Of a stretch of DNA of 64,000 nucleotides, positions 60,395 to 64,000 are shown one piece after another (the first letter of the stretch is position 1; each line of letters starts with the position of its first letter). The DNA comes from JAPHTQ01 sp050302275 (GTDB taxonomy: Bacteria > Pseudomonadota > Gammaproteobacteria > Thiohalomonadales > Thiohalomonadaceae): assembly GCA_050302275.1 (NCBI GenBank), contig JBNLAT010000007.1:32296-96295 (forward strand). Reading direction: 5' to 3'. Below the pieces are notes generated by a model, which did no database searches, had not been told where the DNA came from, and worked only from the letters and a program-made list of their open reading frames with translations. Position numbers and translations under genes: made by a program.

Positions 60395-60721
60395 CTACTC
60401 TGCCACCTTGCCTGCAGCCTCCTGCAACATCGGCTGCAACTCGCCCTTCTGGTACATCTCTACCACGATATCGTGGCCACCGATCAACTCGCCGTTGACG
60501 TAGACCTGAGGAAAGGTCGGCCAGTCCTGGTAGCGCGGCAGGTTTTCGAAAATCTCAGGGTCAGCCAGTACGTTAACGTAGGCGAACTCCACACCACAGG
60601 CCTGCATCGCCTGGGCGGTACGGCTGGAAAAGCCGCACATGGGCATCTGCGGGGTGCCCTTCATAAAAATGACGATGGGATTATTCTTCACCATCCCGTC
60701 GATACGCTGCAATACGTCCAT
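60395..60721 (-). CDS. grxD: Monothiol glutaredoxin GrxD
   Basis: 108 residues. The monothiol active site is CGFS (MCGFSSRTAQAM), with WPTFPQVYVNGELIGGHDIV, typical of Grx4/GrxD. These proteins bind a [2Fe-2S] cluster with glutathione and deliver Fe-S clusters to other proteins. GGAGAGG lies before the ATG. It sits downstream of the amidotransferase gene with a 69-base gap. Confidence 0.97.
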   Translation of the reverse strand: MDVLQRIDGMVKNNPIVIFMKGTPQMPMCGFSSRTAQAMQACGVEFAYVNVLADPEIFENLPRYQDWPTFPQVYVNGELIGGHDIVVEMYQKGELQPMLQEAAGKVAE

Positions 60722-60790
60722 TATCCTCTCCAGAGTTAATCTATCGCCTCGCGGGCGTGTAACTCCTGAATGGAGGCGGGACTCGGGATA

Positions 60791-62584
60791 TCAACCCCCG
60801 TCGACGTTACGTTGTAGCCACAGCTCCAGCAGTGCCAGGTGCCACAGCTTGGAACCGCGCAGTTTGGTGAAGTGGGCATCGTTGTCCGGATCGGACAGTA
60901 GCCGGTCGACATATTTGCGATTGAAGACCCCGCGATTGCGACAGGCCTGGGAGTCGAGAATGTCGCGCATGAACTCGAGGAATTCACCGCGCACATATTT
61001 AAGTGCGGGCATGGGGAAGTACCCCTTGGGTCGGTCGATCACCGCATCGGGGATCAGGCCACGGGCGATCTGTTTCAGGGCATATTTGTGGTCCTTACCG
61101 TCGGGACCGAGCTTCATCGACGCTGGCATCGACATCGCCAGCTCCACCAACTCGTGATCCAGGAACGGCACCCGCGCCTCCAGCCCCCAGGCCATGGTCA
61201 TGTTGTCGACCCGCTTCACCGGGTCATCGACGATCAGGGTGGTGGCATCCATGCGCAGCACCTTGTCCAGATACTCATCGGCACCCGGTTCGGCCAGCAA
61301 TTCGCTAACCAGTGAGGAGGTGTAATCTCCACCGCGATAGTCGGCGCTCACTGTTTCAAGGAATTCACTGTGCGGCCGGTCGAAATAGTGGCGGGCAAAA
61401 CGCTCCAGATCGCTACCCTTCTCCGCCGCCATCTGCGGGTACCAGAAGTAACCGGCAAAGACCTCGTCGGCCCCCTGGCCGCTCTGCACTACCTTCACCT
61501 CCTGCGACACCCGCTCGGAGAGGAGGTAAAACGCCACCGCATCCTGTCCCACCATCGGTTCCGCCATCTGCGTCACCGCCTCGGGCAGGCGTGTCAGCAC
61601 CTGCTCGTTGGGAATGTGGTACTTGTGGTGACGGGTGTTGTACATCGCCACCACCTGATCCGAGAACTCGAACTCGCTACCCTGCTCCTCCGGCTGGTCT
61701 TCGAAACCGATGGAGAAGGTGAGGATGTCCTTTACGCCCTGTTCCGCCAGCAGTCCCACCAGCAGCGACGAATCGAGTCCGCCGGAGAGCAGCACCCCCA
61801 CCGGCACATCGGCGATCTCCAACCGTCGTCGCACCGAGGTTTTCAGCGCCTCGTGGATCGCCTCGATCCATTCCCCTTCACTCTTCGGTTCGGCGGGACG
61901 GCAGGCATACAGTTTCCAGAACGGTTGCAGTTCCGTCTGGCCATTGAGGTCGATACGCAGGCTGTGACCGGGTTGCAGTTTGCGTACACCGCTGAGGATC
62001 GTGCGTGGCGCCGGGACCACTCCATGCAGGGTGAATTGATGATGCAGTGAGACCGGATCAACGGAGGAATCGACTCCGCCCGCAGCCAGCAGCGACTGCA
62101 CATTGGAGGCAAACAGGAAACGGTCGCCGCTCTGGCTGTAGTAGAGCGGTTTGATGCCGAGTCGGTCACGGGCCAGAAACAGGCGACGGTTACGCATGTC
62201 CCAGATGGCGAAGGCGAACATGCCGATGAGCCGTTCCACGCACTGATCACCCCAGGCAGCATAGGCCTTGAGGATGACCTCGGTATCGCCGCCGGAGACA
62301 AAGTGGTGGCCTTTGGCCTTCAGCTCCTCGCGCAGCTGCGGGTAGTTGTAGATAGTGCCGTTGAAGACGATGGCCAGTCCCGATTCACTGTCCACCATCG
62401 GCTGGTTGCTGCGTTCGGAGAGATCGATGATCGACAGCCGACGGTGACCCAACGCCAGCGGACCATCGGAGTAACTGCCTTCATGGTCCGGGCCGCGCCG
62501 TTCGAGAAACTTGAGCATGCGCCCCAGTTGGCCCAGATCAGGCGTCTGACCGTCTAAACGCAACTCACCGCAAATACCGCACAT
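60791..62584 (-). CDS. Asparagine-synthase-type amidotransferase (possibly NAGGN-forming)
   Basis: 597 residues. The N-terminal glutaminase domain begins with the catalytic Cys (MCGICGELRLDGQ) and has RRLSIIDLSERSNQPM. The C-terminal ATP-binding synthase domain has the PP-loop SGGLDSSLLVGLL and QGADEVFAGY. The opening and phrases such as VVPAPRTILSGVRKL look more like the amidotransferase that makes N-acetylglutaminylglutamine amide, an osmolyte, than AsnB. The usual partner genes of that pathway (ATP-grasp/GNAT synthetase and peptidase) are not visible, so an asparagine synthetase remains possible. It is followed by grxD. Confidence 0.85.
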   Translation of the reverse strand: MCGICGELRLDGQTPDLGQLGRMLKFLERRGPDHEGSYSDGPLALGHRRLSIIDLSERSNQPMVDSESGLAIVFNGTIYNYPQLREELKAKGHHFVSGGDTEVILKAYAAWGDQCVERLIGMFAFAIWDMRNRRLFLARDRLGIKPLYYSQSGDRFLFASNVQSLLAAGGVDSSVDPVSLHHQFTLHGVVPAPRTILSGVRKLQPGHSLRIDLNGQTELQPFWKLYACRPAEPKSEGEWIEAIHEALKTSVRRRLEIADVPVGVLLSGGLDSSLLVGLLAEQGVKDILTFSIGFEDQPEEQGSEFEFSDQVVAMYNTRHHKYHIPNEQVLTRLPEAVTQMAEPMVGQDAVAFYLLSERVSQEVKVVQSGQGADEVFAGYFWYPQMAAEKGSDLERFARHYFDRPHSEFLETVSADYRGGDYTSSLVSELLAEPGADEYLDKVLRMDATTLIVDDPVKRVDNMTMAWGLEARVPFLDHELVELAMSMPASMKLGPDGKDHKYALKQIARGLIPDAVIDRPKGYFPMPALKYVRGEFLEFMRDILDSQACRNRGVFNRKYVDRLLSDPDNDAHFTKLRGSKLWHLALLELWLQRNVDGG

Positions 62585-62596
62585 TACCTTTTCCTA

Positions 62597-62929
62597 TCAG
62601 GGATTAATGATGCGCAGATTATTCACCACCTGCGCCACTCCGTTGACCCGTGCGGTCAACTGGCTGGCACGGGTGGCCATCGCCTTGTTATCCACCGATC
62701 CAGTCAGGGTAACCACACCATCGACCGTCGAAACGTCGATGTCCATCGCCCTGACCGCAGGGTCCTGCACCAGCAGTTCGGTCACCGCCGCACTGATCAG
62801 GTTGTCCATGCGTGCCGCTTCGTAGCTGCGCCCGCTGGCATCCTGACCGCCCTGGCCATAGCCACTGCTGATCGCCGAGGCACAACCGTAAAGCCCTACC
62901 AGCAATACCGCCATCCATAACTGTTTCAT
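62597..62929 (-). CDS. BON-domain lipoprotein
   Basis: About 110 residues: a lipoprotein signal (MKQLWMAVLLVGLYGCAS, Cys in LYGC), a short Gly/Ser linker and one BON domain (about residues 45-108, VRAMDIDVSTVDGVVTLTGSVDNKAMATRASQ). BON domains bind membrane phospholipid and occur in envelope stress proteins such as DolP and OsmY. The start overlaps the stop of the hydantoinase gene by four bases; it ends 12 bases before the amidotransferase start. Confidence 0.88.
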   Translation of the reverse strand: MKQLWMAVLLVGLYGCASAISSGYGQGGQDASGRSYEAARMDNLISAAVTELLVQDPAVRAMDIDVSTVDGVVTLTGSVDNKAMATRASQLTARVNGVAQVVNNLRIINP

Positions 62930-64000
62930 TCGCTGTTTCCCCATGCTCCGCCGCCGGGAGTGGCGACGCTCAATCGATCACCGGCCTGCACCGTCAAACT
63001 GGTTTTACCCGGCACCAATTCGCCGTTGAGGCGATTTTCGCCGGGCTGTCCTGCTGCCCCACCGGCCAGTCCCCAGGGGGTATGGTTTCGCCGCTCGGTC
63101 AGCAAAGTGACCTCCGCCGGGGCGAGAAACTCAAACTCTCGCAGCAGGCCGTCGCCGCCACGCCGCTCGCCTTCACCGCCGGAACCGCGACGTACTGCGT
63201 AGCGTCGCAGGCGCAGCGGGTAATTCATCTCCAACACCTCGATGGGCGTGTTGAGTGTATTGGTCATATGGGTCTGCAACGCCGACAATCCACCGCCGTG
63301 TTGTCCCGCGCCCATACCGCCACCCATGGTTTCATAATAGTCCCACTTGCCCTCGCCACGTGCGCCCATCGCCAGATTGTTCATCGAACCATGGCTAGCC
63401 GCCGGGATCGCCGCCGGGAGCGCCTGAGCCAGGGCACCGCAGATCACATCCACCACCCGGGTCGAGGTCTCCACATTGCCCGCCGCCACCGCCGCCGGAC
63501 GCTCCGCATTGAGCAGACAGCCCAACGGCGCATCGAGGGTAATCGGACGGAAGGCCCCGGCGCAGGCCGGTGTCTGCGCTGGCATCAGGCAGCGGAAGAC
63601 GTAATAGACAGCCGCCGCTGCGACCGGCAGGGGGCAATTGACGTTACCCTCGGTCTGCGGCGCTGTGCCGTCGAAATCGACATGGATCGCACCACTGTTT
63701 ACCTGCACCGAGGCACTAATAAGTAGATTGGCATTACCCAGTCCATCGTCGTCCAGGTAATCGCTAAAGCGGTAAGTACCGTCGGGGATATCGGCCAGTG
63801 CCGCGCGGGCCAGCCGCTCGGCATAGTCGTTCAGTTCCAGCAACGCCTCGCTGTACGATTCGCGACCCAGCCCCTGCACCAGTTCGGCAAGCCGCGCCAG
63901 ACCGCTGCGGTTGGCGCTCATCTGCGCGGCAAAGTCACCCTGCAGACCGTGGTTGCCGCCGCCAATTTGCGCCAGTAGCGCTTCATCCAGTTTGCCGCCG
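62926..64000 (-). CDS. Hydantoinase B/oxoprolinase family protein (5' end cut by window)
   Basis: The last 358 residues or so of a HyuB-type subunit are present; the start lies beyond 64000. Landmarks include VDFDGTAPQTEGNVNCP, YYVFRCLMP and YETMGGGMGAGQHGGGLSALQTHMTNTLNTPIEVLE, typical of N-methylhydantoinase/5-oxoprolinase B subunits, which open cyclic amides with ATP together with subunit A. Subunit A is expected just outside the window, or the two may be fused; that cannot be seen. The stop overlaps the BON lipoprotein start. Confidence 0.92.
   Translation of the reverse strand, partial: GGKLDEALLAQIGGGNHGLQGDFAAQMSANRSGLARLAELVQGLGRESYSEALLELNDYAERLARAALADIPDGTYRFSDYLDDDGLGNANLLISASVQVNSGAIHVDFDGTAPQTEGNVNCPLPVAAAAVYYVFRCLMPAQTPACAGAFRPITLDAPLGCLLNAERPAAVAAGNVETSTRVVDVICGALAQALPAAIPAASHGSMNNLAMGARGEGKWDYYETMGGGMGAGQHGGGLSALQTHMTNTLNTPIEVLEMNYPLRLRRYAVRRGSGGEGERRGGDGLLREFEFLAPAEVTLLTERRNHTPWGLAGGAAGQPGENRLNGELVPGKTSLTVQAGDRLSVATPGGGAWGNSE

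Noticed and set aside
1..64000. tRNA, rRNA or CRISPR array
   Set aside because: No cloverleaf with a CCA-type end, no rRNA-like sequence and no regular direct repeats were recognised while reading; a dedicated scan could still find a weak case.

Overview
The window looks like a piece of chromosome from a gammaproteobacterium, probably a sulfur-oxidiser or a related respiratory/facultative lineage. The main evidence is the conserved order bamC-dapA-gcvR-bcp at the left end, together with rdgC, rnt, pyrC, DUF1841, DUF3301 and a Pel exopolysaccharide locus. Assignment below class level is inference. Coding density is high, with many overlapping genes. No rRNA, tRNA or CRISPR array was recognised.

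Layout. 1-3871: housekeeping block (MBL hydrolase, bamC, dapA, gcvR, bcp). 3913-7247: envelope cluster of two Sel1-repeat proteins, a short PstS-like protein and a porin. 7484-10864: PhoH/PIN ATPase, endonuclease III, DUF1841, thioesterase and glyoxalase I. 10888-16072: a large GGDEF/EAL protein, argG and a MotY-like OmpA protein. 16355-29459: a complete pel operon, pelX-A-B-C-D-E-F-G, in which pelB is carried as two separate translationally coupled genes. 29576-31978: an AT-rich orphan gene, a dispersed palindromic repeat, a small protein and an M48 protease. 32181-37408: pyruvate:ferredoxin oxidoreductase (nifJ) with a GltD-like Fe-S flavoprotein. 37674-40588: a membrane protein, a CHASE-GGDEF cyclase and two small envelope proteins. 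40724-45442: a pyruvate dehydrogenase operon with E2 and E3 fused into one protein. 45591-50593: NTF2-like protein, AI-2E-family permease, LysR regulator, DUF3301 and a GspE/PilB ATPase. 50738-51769: pyrC.

51774-54854 is an accessory island bounded by two inverted copies of a repeat of about 280 bp. It holds two AT-rich genes separated by an attC-like integron recombination site. The second gene is an AbiJ/HEPN-like defence candidate. A strongly folded leader with interleaved inverted repeats lies in front of a small orphan gene. After the island come rdgC, a TraB/GumN protein, rnt, a four-gene cytochrome module (cytochrome b561, a b561-dihaem c fusion, SHP/DUF1924 and a dihaem c), grxD, an asparagine-synthase-type amidotransferase, a BON lipoprotein and a partial hydantoinase B.

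How the genes work together. PelD carries the c-di-GMP-binding RxxD motif, and the window also encodes one diguanylate cyclase and one hybrid cyclase/phosphodiesterase, so second-messenger control of biofilm polysaccharide is well represented. Two routes for pyruvate/acetyl-CoA interconversion (ferredoxin-linked and NAD-linked) sit a few kilobases apart, which suggests life under changing oxygen supply. The most unusual items are the split PelB, the E2-E3 fusion, the b561-cytochrome c fusion and the cassette-bearing island with its structured leader.
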